The position numbers and the translations under genes were made by a program. From the NCBI GenBank assembly GCA_002633025.1, contig NMRB01000660.1:1-64000 (forward strand): a stretch of DNA of 64,000 bases, given 5' to 3'. This stretch comes from Notospermus geniculatus. Lineage: Eukaryota > Nemertea > Pilidiophora > Heteronemertea > Lineidae. Shown in pieces: positions 33,745 to 46,500 of the stretch (the stretch's first letter is position 1; every line of letters starts with the position of its first letter). The notes beneath the pieces were generated by a model that did not search any database, was not told where the DNA came from, and saw only the letters and a program-made list of their open reading frames with translations.

Positions 33745-36700
33745 TCATGATTTCGCTTGCGTAAAAAATACCTGAAATGAAATTGAGAAGAAAGTGAGTC
33801 ATGCAGTTCTAAGCCTTCACTTTTCAAATGCGGCCTTCCGTACAACACATGTACTTTTGAATGCCACCTCCCAGTCACGAACCCAAAGCTCGACAACCAC
33901 ACATATTCCATGGAAGGAGGCATCAGCTCATGCCAGGGCACAATGAATATACCGGTAAGTTAATTCAACGATTTTGTGGTACACCTCAATATTTTCGTTC
34001 ATCTGATAAGATTTTTAAACGCGGATAAAGCAATGATCAAAATCAATGTCACTTACCTTCACATAATTTTTGAACACTTTCGGATCTGACTTTAGAGCTT
34101 GGCAAAATTCTTGTATCTTCTGTGGCGAAAGATTATGTTTTGGCAGGTATACTGTTTGTAAATACGTGATGAACTCATCTCCCTGAAAGTCAAGGACAAA
34201 AGATTCTAAAACGGCCTGAAGAGGGGCTGCAGACCTCTTTCTCCTGCATAGGGTGTCTGCAGACCATTTCAAAAGCAAGGCACAGCAAATCTGTGATCAA
34301 GACATCTTATTTACTGTATAATTACTTATATTGTTTTTGTTGATCTTCCTAATCACTATGTTATGTCCTGTTGAAATATGCACTTTGTCAGAAACGCTGA
34401 AAAAAGTCCCAGCTAAAAAAAGTGATTTTACAGTATTCCATTGGTTTCACTGATTCCCAGCATTCAAACAACCCAAACAAAGTTAGCAGACGACCATACT
34501 GCCATCAAAACAAACAGCTCTTACCTTCTTCTCATTCATCGTCTGCAAACAGCTTGAAATCTCCTTCAAAGTGAGAATCGTCTGCCCGTCATTCAAATCA
34601 AAAGATGTCTTCATCGGGGCCATGAAACACGCTGGTAGGATGTTCTCATAGGTGAATTCGTGAAATGCCGGGTGGGTGGCCTTGTCGCCCCATAGCATTA
34701 CTAATCTCTTGAGGATAACGTAGCACGTTTTTTGGGTGGGTGGATGTGACTCGTCCATCGCTCCCTGGATCAGGGTCAGCAAGACTTGGTGTATATTTTG
34801 TGGTTCTGCAAGAATAATAACACGCAATGGGTCACAGGAGCCTGGTGGTGCAGCAGTTCGGGTCTCCAACTAGCGGACAGAGGGTCCTGCGTTTGAATCC
34901 CACTGGGCGTGAGACTTTGGGCAAGTTTCTTTGCCTCACTGGCCTCTCTCCACCTACGGTAGGTGTATAAATGGGTACCGGTCAGAAATGCTTGATTGTA
35001 GCGCTGAATGAGCAGCTCATCTGAGTTCGACTGACAGGTTTCAGGACAGACTGGAGTTAAAGTGTAAAGTCGGATGTGAACCTCTACCGTAGTTGATATC
35101 AGACTATAAACCCAAACTTTAACTTTAACAACAAGATATAAACAAGACATGATGGTTTGCTCCTTCTGGAACAGTATTTTGAGTATTCACAGCCATATTG
35201 TACGTGTACCCACCTTGATTAGCTAGCACACTATGAATGTTGTTATTGAGTAAAGTCTGAATGAACTGGAAATAGCTGCGATGTAGAAGACGTTTTTCGG
35301 TCGCAGTGTCCTGGTCTCGTTCATCAGTTGGCGACTGGAGGACTCGGAATATTGTAGTTACAAATGGCATGAAGACTTGCTCCAGAAATGGCACAATAGT
35401 ATTCTGCAAAATAAGAGGATACGCATAAAACCTCCACTCTTTTGGTGGTAAATTTGATCAAATTAAAGCCATTGGATGAAAAATTTAGTTGCCCAGTATG
35501 TGTGGCGGTCTAGGAAAACCCGTCGGATGTCGCACTTGAGGAAAGTGTTAATGGACTTGGTGAACCCGCACATTTCAATAGCTGAAATGTACTTCGTAAC
35601 AGGTAAACAGTAGCAGATCAATGCACATGCAATCTGACAAACCTTGTTGATCATGCAGCAACATCCAACAGGTTTTCCTAGACTGCCACACATATTGTCC
35701 ATACACGCAGAGCCGACAATGCCATATTGGCACTAAGCTCTCAACTCAAAATTGCAAAACCCAGGCAGAATACCCTTGAGTTAATACACGTAAACACTGA
35801 CCTTGAATTTTGTGGCAAGCTGATTCATCAAAGGAATAAAATCATGAAGTTCTCGTGCATCGGGATTTTTCAGAAGACTTTCCATGGTGACGGGAATGAA
35901 AGGCAGGATCTCGTCGCCTAAACAGACAACCATCCGATGCAGAAACTGCCGCACCCCGGCGTGAAGAAGCTGGCGATGTACCGAGCTGTTAAGGGCGCTG
36001 AGGAAGATCTTGAGGGTCTCCAAGAACGCTTGCGAGCATCCACACTGTTTCATTGTCATCTGGGCAGAGAAACCTTTACTTGTTCGACTGAAAAGAGGAA
36101 CCATTTTGATTATTGATTTTCTTTTCTCTATGGAGGTTTCAGGTTTAAGGCCCGTTTCCACTACGATGGATTCCGCAGCGGTTTGCGGCGAGCGGAGCAG
36201 TTTTCACAGGGTTTTGGATAATCCTTTGACGGTTTAACAATACATGGCATGTTAATTATCCCAATGCCTGTGAAAACCGCTCCGGCGCCGCAAATCGCAG
36301 CGGAATCCGTTGTAGTGGAAACAGGCCTTTAATCCCCAGTCAGATCCATTTTTCATATGATAGAGATGGCCAGGTACCGGTAGTATTCTTTTCACCAGTA
36401 TTCAACTTACCTAGCAAATGCCATGGCAGAGACGAGGCACTGAGCGTACATCAGCTGTTTTTGTTTGTCGGTCTCCTGCTGCATTTTATTCAGAATCCCA
36501 CCGAATTTGGTCACAATGGGAGATAGCAGTTCCTTTATGAATGCTTGGGTTCTCTGAAAACATCGAGAGAAATGTAGAATGAACTGCCAGCAGGGACAGA
36601 TCCAGGATTTCTGGAAAGAAGGGGGAGCGAGGGTCTGGGGCCCTCCCCAAGAAAATTTTCAAAAGTGGAATGCTAAATATGTGTCATCGAGGCCATAAGG

Positions 36701-39700
36701 GAGGCATGCGCCGGCTGTCCCCCAAATCCGCCACTGACCAGGGTGACATCTCCCTGTTAAGGACATCAAACTTCAGTCCCAAACTTTTGAGATTTTTCAC
36801 TTGCAAAGGTGTTCTTATAGGAAGGTTCCACTGAACATGTCCAAATATCTTACCTCAGGAGGGAAGTTTCCACTCACGATGAGAGTACTGGCCGTCTCAT
36901 AGATGAAGAGCTGATCATCGGATGAGAGGAGGTGTTGATCTCCATTGTCTGGAGAGCTGAGCAAGAGGAGATCTTGCATACGTTTTAAGATATCCTCCAC
37001 ATAATCCTGGAACTGTGTCCTGAAAATTTTTTTGATAATGATGAGGAAGGACTCTCTGTGTCAGAATTTGGTGGTGTGACTGGTTAATATAAATGGCGGA
37101 ATTTAAACAGTACTTAGGACAGGTAGGTGTTTTATACTTACCGTAAAGCACCTTTGACAAAACGCGAGAACAAGTATGCGGAACGACTGCGAACGTGTGG
37201 TGAACTGTTCCGAAGACCACGCTCGTCCAAAAATGCCATCTGCAGAGAGAAATGGTGGAATCAGTGTTAAAGTTAAGGACAAAATGGTTGTTTCTTGATC
37301 AGCTTTGTCATTCCATCCAACAATTTTCACTATTGAAGTGTGCCAAAGAAATTGAAAATTGGACAAATATTTGGATGAACATTCCTGTCAGCAGCATGAA
37401 TTTCGTATCTAGAGGGCCAACAAGTGCTTACCAAAGCCTCAGCCAAGTGCTGTGGTTCCTGAAGAAAGAACTTCTCATACCGTACAATCGTCTCAAAGAA
37501 TTGCAGCGTGACGACACTATGTGGATGACGACTAACACCAGACTTCATAAGCTGAAAGAAAATCATAATCCAACCACAATTGATAGAATGTAAAAGGTGG
37601 AAATGGAAGTTCAAATGCGAGCTAATCGATCATTCAAAGTGTGTAAAGAGGAATCAAGATCAGTCAATGTCAATTACGGCAAAGAAAACAATGAATCCTT
37701 ACCATTCTCATAAGCTCCAGAAGGACATTTGCTATGGGACCAGTGAAGTGTTGTCCAGATGACGACTGAAAAACAAGAGACATGAACAGCAGGAGGAAAC
37801 CAGAGTGACCGGTGAAAACTGTCAAATAGAGTCACCCTCTCCAAAACATGGATAATGGATCTAGCCGAGGACCAAGACCAAGCCCAGACGAGATGCCACA
37901 GATGTTTTTGTAAGCGGACTTGGACCAGAGTTGGACACTGACTCATCTTCTTAAAAAGAAATTTCTCAAAATCATTATGTCACGTAGTGTGTTGGTGTCA
38001 AGTACTTACCGGTATTGCTTCAGCTAACATATACAATAAAGAAATGGCCACTTCTACATCTTGGAAATTGACCGATTTCCAGTTAACCAGTGACTGTGAA
38101 ACAATGCTGTGTGTCCGCACCAGGAATAATTCTTTATCCTGAAATGAACACAAAAAGAAATGTAGGCTATCAGAGTATTGCAAATTTGTGTCTTTCTAGT
38201 CATTGTCAATACTGGTAAATTTAAACTTCACATGGTCATGAGTCACAAATTTGTAAAATATGCAATAGAAATCTTACCAATGAAGCCAAATGGTACATGA
38301 TTATTCGTAACTGCTTTCTGTATTCCAGAAACATGGCTTCATCTTCTCCCTAAACAAATCAGAGACAAGTTACATTTGTTATTATTCAATCTGGGACGAG
38401 AACAAAAGTAAAATTCTCAATGCTGGCTACGGGTTATGAGTGGAAACAGTCCTAAAGTACTGATATGCAACATAAGGTGGGACTAACAAACCTGGACACC
38501 CCTTTCAGGAGGCCAAATGTCTAACGAGGAACCTCTCCAACGAGGACGACAAAGTTCTCTAGTGACAATTTCCATTCAGTTTGACTGATGTCGTCAGGAC
38601 ACCTCTGAATTGAGGGTAGCATCTCTCAGTCCTAAAGGTACCCAAAACAAACAGGTGCCATTGTAATTCAAAAATGCATTAAAGGCTTTGGACAGTGCAG
38701 GTGAATATACCAGGAAGACGTTTGCAGTGAACTCACCTCCGAGTCAAAATTATAAGATTCATCGTATTTCATTTTCTTTGCGGTGACAATGAATAGGCTC
38801 TGAAAATAGGGAAAGTTACATTATCATTACAAATTCACAAAAACAATGGTTATGATGGATATTTCCTCTTGTTTCAGATGATCAGAGACAGTATGGGGTC
38901 ATCCAACATCTGTCAACCATACTCATCAACACTGGCAAAAAAGTGTATTCCTTCAAAACAAAGGATGCCAGTTCACAGCCAGGTGTGCTTGTAATGCTGA
39001 AAACCACCCACCTTCTTATAAAATATTAGCCTAAACACTAAAATATTAGTTTAAACACTTACTTCAACATTTTCTTTCTGTTTTGGTGACATAGCACCGA
39101 TCCGCATCAGCAAATCGAGGTATTCTGATGAGAATCCCGACACAGCTGCAGAGACGTCATCATCCTCGTTCCCAAGATACATTAACATAAATGGCACTTT
39201 GTTCTCAACCGCTACAAGACATTCCTTGGCAATATCTGGGTTGTGAAATTCACCGGGATTTTCCAATCTAAAAAGAGAGGGAAAGGACAATAGAGACTTT
39301 GGGTAGAATTTGATTTAAAAGCAGCAAATTTTTTTTGCAGTAATTTTAGGATGTTTTCTATGTGAAGGTAAAGCAGCTGACGTACCTGTCCCATGCACCG
39401 ATAAGTTGAATGCCGATGGTATTCACAAGTTTTGCTAGCTTGGCCATGAAGTCTCCCTCATCCTTGAATACAAAACATTGGTCAAACGTAAAAAAACACT
39501 GCAGAAAATTCACCCTCAAAGGATCAGTAAACCCAGCTGGGCTTGAAATTCACCCTGAAAACCATCAGTGATACAGCAACCACAGGCATTGATAGCAACA
39601 CCAACGAAACAAGGTTTCTAACTCTCAATAAGGCCAAAAAAATAAAGTATTTGTTTCTTGTCCGCGCCCGCATCATTCCCAGACCCTCCGCATCGAAAAT

Positions 39701-42700
39701 TTTTTTTTCACCAATTTCAAATTTTCCCACTTTGCTAACGCAGCACCTTCTATAAAATGCACAGAAATGTTTCATCACTTGAAATCATCTTTATTTTTCA
39801 TGAAATCTGTGCTTTAAACATGTAGAGAGATAGTTTGCTGGTGGTATTTCCCCCCATCCATTAAGAAAACGGAAAAAAAATTATTTGAAAATAAAAAAAA
39901 TTCACATGCCCGCATCAATTTTCGCTGAGTTGCTGGACAAGAAACAGACAATATTTTTTTTTTGGCCTAAAGGACACCAAGTTAAACACCACTTAGATCA
40001 CTTCCATTGATTTTGACCTCTGTAGTCAGGACACACATCAAAAGACAGTATATCGGTCACAGAGTGGTATTAATGCCCCAGTCACACTGAGCAAGTTCTC
40101 AGTACGTTCTTGAAAATTTAGCTGAACGGGCTCAAACTGCATGTGAACGGAGTGGACGTAGTGGCAACTTTTTACAGCCTTTTTAAGAACTTCATGGACA
40201 GGAAGGGTGCCCCAGAACATTGAGGCATTATTTGGCCAATGTTACACGTTCTTGCCCGTTTTACGATTTTTTAGGACGGGGCAGGATGTTTTGAGAACTA
40301 CTTCAGTGTGACAGGCCCTTAAGAGAGGTTCCACTCTACAAATTGATACTCACATCTGTTACATTCATAACCCCAGCGTCTTGTAAAACGCTCGCAAATG
40401 ATTCAATCAGTTTCAACTTCATTGCAGGATTCATCCCCTTGCTGATTATCTCATGGATGCAATCACAAGCGCTTTCGCGTAACAATGGCATGTTCATGAA
40501 CTGCATAAGGACCGCTACGAAACGATTATTCGCGATGAGATTGATATCGATCCAAGAAATGTAAGCACCAATCACTTCTAAGGTGAGGCAAGATAACTGT
40601 GGGTTGGAATTTTGATAAGTTGTCTGCAAGAAATAAACAAATCATGATTTTGAGAATGAGTAAGAAGGAGTTAAATTGCTACCAGGGTNGAAAAACACTA
40701 CTGAAGTGAAAATAGTGATATTTGAAAAAGGTTAGTCTGCAAACTTGAGGGGGGATATCCCCTCCTTGAAATTTTTGAGGAGGGGATCATCCCCCCTCTC
40801 CCCCCTCTGGCGGAAACACTGGCTACTATCAATGTAGTGTCTTCAAAATATGTCTACAAGAATGTCACTCAATTTTCCATTTGTTAAACCCAATAGAGCC
40901 GCCTATTTTTGCACTTTCTATCTGTATCTTTCACCGCCCTGAAATGCCACTACATTAAGCTGAATAGAGAACAGTGTAATGAGTCAAGGCGGTTTATGGC
41001 AGTCTCGGTGTCTGGAGACATGGCAGATTGTGGTGGTGCCAGCAGTAATTGGTGATTTAGATTTCTACATTAGAAATGATCGGGATTTTTGTCAAAAAGT
41101 GGGCATGGTGTTCTAGGCGGCTCACGGCAGGGAGGTGTAGGGCGGCATGGGGTCTTTTGGGTAAACGCTTGAATGGACACAAGCTTACCAGTATTTGATA
41201 CCAAGAATCGACGAGCATCTCAACACATTGTTCTCGCATTGCATCTTTGATTTCTGTATTTCGTACCGTCTCCTTAAACAAAAGGGAAAACATTGTCAGT
41301 GAACTGTATTTCGAAGCGGTGATGCCACATCTGCACTGATGTGAGATGCCACATGGTGCAGATGTGATGCAATCTGCACCAGTATATAGTCATTCAATAC
41401 TTCAAGCAATATCATGCCACGATCATCTCAATACAGTCATAATCAAATGATGAAAAATATTGAAATAAATAGTTTTACCTCGGGCTTGTGGACAATATCT
41501 CGGTTTACAACTTCTGAATCAATGGCACTGAGAATTTCTAAGTACATGTCCACGGCTGGTTCGCCGAGAGAGAAGGTCTGCAGAATATCGTTGAAAAATG
41601 TCGGCCATTTGTATGGGTAGTCGACGATGAAAGCGAGTGAGAAAATCTGAGCCGCCTTCTTACGGATGAAACTTTTGTCGGAATTGCCAGAGCAGCTCTG
41701 AAAAGAAGGGAAAATTTGTGAGAATTTGTGAAATGCTTTGGGGGAAAGATGAGTGGCTTGTGGAGGTGGCCGTTTTAATCTGAATTGCGGTGGTACATGT
41801 GTGACCAAGTATTATTCCAAGTACCTGCACTTGTATCCAGGTCATCAAGAAGGATTTGATCTGTTGTTGCTCAATGGCACTTGCATGCACATATCTGAAA
41901 CAGATAAATATACAAATATTCGAGAATCTAACAACACAGAGAGATGTAGCCAAATCTGGATTTGACCTCATCTGAGCCAGACCGTGTCGAAGTTTTTAAC
42001 CAAGTTTTCGAAGAAAGTCCTGATTATTAAATTACCGAAAGTGGTGGGCGTCCGGGCGGTCGCTTTTCTCTTGTTACAATTCTAACAATAAGTTATGAAA
42101 CTCACCTTGTTTTCAGGAAATGTTCTATGACTTGAAAGCAGAAAAACTTCACATGATCATTGCTGAAAACAACAGACATTCGTCAGTAAAAGAAAGGGTC
42201 TTTTTGAAGATTTCAGAAACATGGAAACATGAAAATTAGCTACATGGCGTCAAAATTCCGATGCCTAAGATGAGACTTTTCATGACAAGAACTATGATAC
42301 AATGAGGAAAACATTAGAAATCAATAGAATATCCTTACTCCGGGTAAAGTCGATTGGCCAGGACATTCGCACACAAGTGCCAGCCAGTATCTGATGCTTT
42401 TAACTGTTCAAAATACTGACAAGCCTGAAAGGAGAAAAGGAAGCAGGTAACTGGAGCCCTGATGGCCAAGTGGTTATCACGTCTGCTTAGCAAGTGGCAG
42501 GTCCCGGGTTCGAATCCAGTCCGGGCCATGATGGGATTTCATACCCGGCTCTTCAGTCCGTCGCATGGGAGAGTAAGCCATGGTGCCTTGTATTGTACCG
42601 TGTGTCTTTGCAAGGGCAAGTAAAAAGACCCATCCAAGTGATGAACATGAATAGCTTGTGATGGCCTCATCCGTACTTATCAGGGCCAATACTGCTATGG

Positions 42701-43068
42701 CATCAGCCTTGAGGGAAAAAATGAAATACAAATACTAATACTTTAGTGATCATTGGCAAATTAGGCCCACAAGTTTATGACTGCATATGTGCCTGAACCG
42801 ATCAGCGTCCTTACAAGAGTAAGAATATGAAATTGCTTCCTACCAGATTCAAACCCACGGACCCTCGCATGAGGCATCAATCGCCAGCACTAAGGGGCAG
42901 CACGCCTTAAACCACTAGGCCAAATCCCCATCTTTAAAAAAAGATGGTTCAATGGCCTATGTTTAAACGAGGCGTCCATAACTTACAAGAGTGAGTTATT
43001 ATACGTACTCGTGCCTGGGCCTGAGCATTGGCCATAGGGCCTAAACCAACCAATGCTTCATCATCCAT
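33745..43068 (-). CDS. XPOT: Exportin-T (tRNA export receptor), complete, 22 exons (copy A)
   Basis: Importin-beta-family HEAT-repeat protein that carries mature tRNA out of the nucleus with Ran-GTP. Exons: 43068-43009, 42424-42339, 42162-42106, 41894-41825, 41697-41479, 41272-41189, 40623-40354, 39462-39386, 39267-39063, 38799-38737, 38349-38278, 38138-38010, 37765-37703, 37551-37432, 37239-37142, 37019-36854, 36553-36411, 36087-35802, 35403-35214, 34805-34525, 34182-34057 and 33771-33745 (TGA). All junctions keep phase; 963 aa, against 962 in human. Landmarks: start MDDEALVGLGPMANAQ; FIRKKAAQIFSLAF; AMREQCVEMLVDSWYQIL; FFETIVRYEKFF; MKQCGCSQAF; QKTCYVILKRLVMLWG; KIQEFCQAL; end KNYVK then VFFTQAKS. 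The last exon codes for only eight residues. Head-to-head with RPL18A. Confidence 0.95.
34836..35128 (+). mobile_element. tRNA-derived SINE, family 1, only in XPOT copy A (intron 19)
   Basis: Head GGAGCCTGGTGGTGCAGCAG with B box GCGTTTGAATCCCACT, body with GCTGAATGAGCAGCTCATCT, tail of AACTTT repeats. The matching place in copy B (47940-47955) lacks it. The same family, reversed, lies at 62807-62997. Confidence 0.85.
35498..35694. mobile_element. MITE (GGTCTAGGAAAACCCGTC ends), XPOT intron 18
   Basis: Inverted ends around TGTGGCGGTCTAGGAAAACC and TTTTCCTAGACTGCCACACA. Present in both XPOT copies (B: about 48321-48511). A fragment is at about 60866-60971, ending at a single N. Confidence 0.7.
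36146..36332. mobile_element. MITE, family A, XPOT copy A intron 17
   Basis: Same family as 4304-4482; 187 bp, also 187 bp at the matching site of copy B (48927-49113), so it predates the split of the two copies. Confidence 0.8.
39632..39967. mobile_element. PIF/Harbinger-like MITE with TAA duplication, only in copy A
   Basis: 336 bp with ends GGCCAAAAAAA / TTTTTTTGGCC and inverted TTGTTTCTTGTCC inside. TAA on both sides (629-631 and 968-970 of the 39-kb block). Copy B has one TAA at the empty site near 52720. GGCC ends with a TAA target fit Harbinger elements. Confidence 0.8.
40074..40318. mobile_element. piggyBac-like MITE with TTAA duplication, only in copy A
   Basis: 245 bp. Ends TGCCCCAGTCACACTGAG and CTTCAGTGTGACAGGCCC are imperfectly inverted and directly flanked by TTAA. 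Copy B has a single TTAA at this place (near 52830). Confidence 0.8.
40683..40826. mobile_element. hAT-like insertion containing a single N, only in copy A
   Basis: Starts CAGGGT, ends GGCGGAAACACTG, with GCTAC on both sides. Copy B reads straight through (near 53434). The N at 40689 makes the left end uncertain. Confidence 0.5.
40884..41165. mobile_element. piggyBac-like MITE (CCCAATAGAGCC family), XPOT copy A intron 6
   Basis: Same family as 24517-24812 in the opposite orientation. Left end CCCAATAGAGCCGCC after TTAA; right end degraded (GGGTCTTTTGGG). Shared with copy B. Confidence 0.75.
42456..42740 (+). mobile_element. tRNA-derived SINE, family 2, XPOT copy A intron 1
   Basis: Head GAGCCCTGATGGCCAAGTGG (A box) and GGTCCCGGGTTCGAATCC (B box), then a body with CTTGTGATGGCCTCATC and TATCAGGGCCAATACTGC, ending AAATACAAATAC. 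Also present in copy B (55304-55590). Not a free tRNA gene: the head is followed by a SINE body. Confidence 0.8.
42824..42981 (-). mobile_element. tRNA-derived SINE, family 3, only in copy A, 14-bp target duplication
   Basis: Reverse strand reads GGGATTTGGCCTAGTGGTTT and GGGTTTGAATCTGG, a tRNA-like head. CTTACAAGAGTAAG (42810-42823) and CTTACAAGAGTGAG (42982-42995) flank it. Copy B has one uninterrupted CTTACAAGAGTAAG. Confidence 0.85.
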
Positions 43069-43596
43069 CTGAGTGTCTCTTTAATGCACTTCTATGCCGA
43101 GAGGTAAATTCTGAAATAAGAGATGATGGGGTCATAAGTGGAAATGCATGAACTTTAGTTTCGCAACTTTTCGACCCCCCAACCAACTGAACAACCGGGG
43201 TCTTCCTAGGCACTTTTCAGTTGGATGTAGGCCTAGGCCTACATCATCATCATGACGTGGGTGGATTCATGATAAAATGCACATTTCTTGTCTCCGCTAT
43301 TCTTCGGGAGTTAAAATATCAAAAATGAAAAAAAAATATTGCAAATTCCACCTCAACTTACATTTATACAACAGATAAACACGATGTAATGGTAATGGCG
43401 CCCTTCCAGACGAACTGGGCGAGAATATTAACCCCTTCAGCATGGACACCCCCCTAAAAACGCATGTCGCCAGGCCACCGCAGAAACTTTGCCGCACCTA
43501 CGCATGGCAAAAATGGATGGTAGATACGATCAAATTAGCTGTTTTTGAATCTTTTGTATATACTCTGTCGATTTTTTATTACAATCAGGNTCCAGA
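43069..43596. promoter_or_regulatory. XPOT/RPL18A divergent spacer, copy A (chimeric?)
   Basis: 528 bp between the two start codons. The XPOT-proximal part resembles copy B up to about 43235, then the sequence differs entirely until a single N at 43590, after which identity with copy B resumes at TCCAGAATGAAG. The RPL18A leader seen in copy B is missing here. Confidence 0.55.
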
Positions 43597-46500
43597 ATGA
43601 AGGCCCGTGGCGAGGTATTACTTGTCTTTTTTAACTCAAAATATCACTTCCATGAATCAATCAATATCGAAAAATTACACGCTTTTGTGATAAAAACAGT
43701 CTCCTTAAGTTATTCCTGTTAATCCCATTCCCCATATGGTCGTATCGTGGTCATTATCGTAGGTTTTCTGCGGTGTGCCGGTCACCGTGAAAAAATCCAA
43801 GATGGTCGACGGTGTGTGCACTGCCTATTCATCCACGTAGCTGCTGTACATGTTTGTACTGACAGTCCTACAGGCGGAGTCATGACCATGAAGACATTTC
43901 ATATGCCCCTTTCGAAAGTCGGCTATTTCGGCGCTGAGGGTAAAAAGAAATGGGAAAATGCATTTAAAATAGGTCAAAGAAGGAGCACGGTGTTGCCACT
44001 TTTTCTCGACAGCCGGCGGCGCCACTGTGCCACTCTCCAACCCAGGGGCTAACTACATATCGGCGAGTTGACCCGATTTACTACGTAGGCCCCTACATTT
44101 TGTAATGCATTTTTGTAGTTCGTGTTACTGCCGCTAGGTGGCTCCCTCTACGTCGGCAGTCAAATAAAGCATTTGAGATCCAATACCGTGCTCCTTTAAC
44201 TAAGTTTTGCCAGAAATTGCAGAAATACCGTAACTGCCTGAAACGCTTGAAATTTGGCAGAAGAGAAATATGGCCAAACCATATGATATTTGAGTCGATG
44301 ATTGAGAAAAGTGTGAGAAAAAAATTGGGTGTCATAGATAGCATAGGTAAATTTTTCGAGAAATTGGCGATTTTCTACACCTGAACAATAGGTGGATTAA
44401 CAGACCTTGTCTTCTGAGGCGAGCAAAAAACTGCTTGCCTGAGAACAATAGAGTTTTCTATTGTTCTCAGGTGAGCAGTTTTTTGTTCGCCTCAGACGAC
44501 AAGGCCTGGATTAACAGACACTTAAAACCTTCTATAATTGTTCAGTTGAAGAAAAATACAGTAATCTTCAAAAACTGATCGATGACACACAATTTTTTTC
44601 ACACATTTCGCAATGAATTGGCCTTCACAACATGTCAGCCAAATTTCAAGCGTTTCCGACGGGTCCTACTAAATAGCGTCGGCAACAAATTTTAGCGTCG
44701 GCAAGCGTCAGCAACTTAAAAGTTGGCGTCAACATGGTTTTATATGTTCTGTGAGGCTTTTTGGACACTGAAATAGGCCTAGACTAAAGCTTAAACGATC
44801 ATCCAGCAGTAAAATAATGATTTAGAAAAGAAATTTAAACCATTTCTTCAAAATATTTCCGAGTGAAACAGTGGCACCATACGGAACTGCAGCGGCAAAT
44901 GTGGCAAATGTGGGAACTAGAACTAGTCTGAAGTAAGGTTTCGTCGGCAATTAAATTTGACCCGAAAAAGCCATGAAAGCTCAATTTCATTAATTTTCTT
45001 CAAAGCAGTGGTGGTTTACGCCATTGCAACAATATTTTGATACATAGGGCACCCTGAGGATGTTACAAAAATTTGCTGACGCCAACTTTAATGTTGCTGA
45101 CGCTTGTTGACGCTAAAATTTGTTGCTGACGCTATTTAGTAGGACCGTTTCCGACGGTTATTTCTGCAATTTGTGGCAAAATTTAATGCCTAAATCGGCC
45201 ATTGCTGCAAATTCAGATTAGGGCCTTTGTGACATTTTTATTAACTACGCAGCGGAAGCTAGGCTTAGGGATGGTTACACCTGAGTGCACATTACCCTAG
45301 GTTGTGATATACTGCAATATATCAAAGCCATGTCAAGTGTGCATATAACAATGGTACATAGTCGCCTTTCCAGGAAACTTTCTGCTCTGGGAAGTGAATT
45401 GTTATGTTCCAACATTCTTTCTAGTCCTAGATCTGTAGAGGAATGTGTATGTTTCATAGACTGAGCCAATTTTGTTGTGACATCAGACCAATTCTGAGAG
45501 TGTCTTCCCTGTTGGTGGTTTACACACTCATGACACTTCGAGTTCATTGCACACATACCCCTTGCTGTGGTATTCACTTAGTATATCATTGGCTATGTCA
45601 AGTGTGCGTATAGTAACATTTGGTACATTGTCGCCTTTCCAGGAACCCTCTGTTCTGGGAAGTGAACTATAATGTTCCCACACGCTGTATTGAATTTTTA
45701 GCCCGCTTGGCCGCAAGGCCCAGCAGGGCTTATGCTGTGGTTGGGGTCGTTGAGTGGTGGTCTATCGTGCGTCAGTCCGTACGGCGGTCCGTACGTTGGT
45801 ACGGCGGTACGGCAGTACGTCCGTAAACTTTTGGCTCGTTAGCGCTCTAGCGCCTTTATTTTTTGGCGAATCTTTTTTATCTTTGGTGGGTGTATATATG
45901 GGCCTAAGATCTAGATCGAGTTCGATTTTGACCACAGTTGGATTCCTATTTTGGCCTCCAGGGGGCGTTTTGTGAAAAATTTCAAACGGCTGTATTTTGA
46001 TAATGGTTTGAACTATCATGTTGAAACTTTGTACACATGTACCTCTAGGTTACAGCAACCTACAGACAAAATTTTCGCAAAGTCTGATTCTTGACTTTGC
46101 CGCTAGGGGGCCAAAACCAAAATAACTGAAAGTACTGTTTCTCCCTTCCCAAGAGACGGATCTTTGTCAAATTTTTATCATGGGTATATCTAATAGGGAT
46201 ACATAAGATATAGTACTCACGTTTTCTATTGGACCTACTTTTCAAGTTCACGGAGGTCAAAGTTCGCTTGAAATTACGATATTGGCTCTTTTTGTAACGG
46301 TTTGACCTGAGTGCTTTGAAACATTGCACGTACATGTACCTCTAGGCTGTAACAACTCAGATGAATTTTCGGCAAAATCTGATTCTTGACTTTGTCTCTA
46401 GGGGGCCAAACTGCATCAAGCCAAGCGGGCACAGTGCCATTGGCACTATTTTTCTTCTGGTTGGTGTTCAGCGAATCCAGTTCTCAAAAGTAATACACCG

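Noticed and set aside
42470-42540. Possible free tRNA gene (GGTTCGAATCC B box)
   Set aside because: The A and B boxes are good, but the sequence continues into a 280-bp body repeated at 55304, so it is a SINE head.
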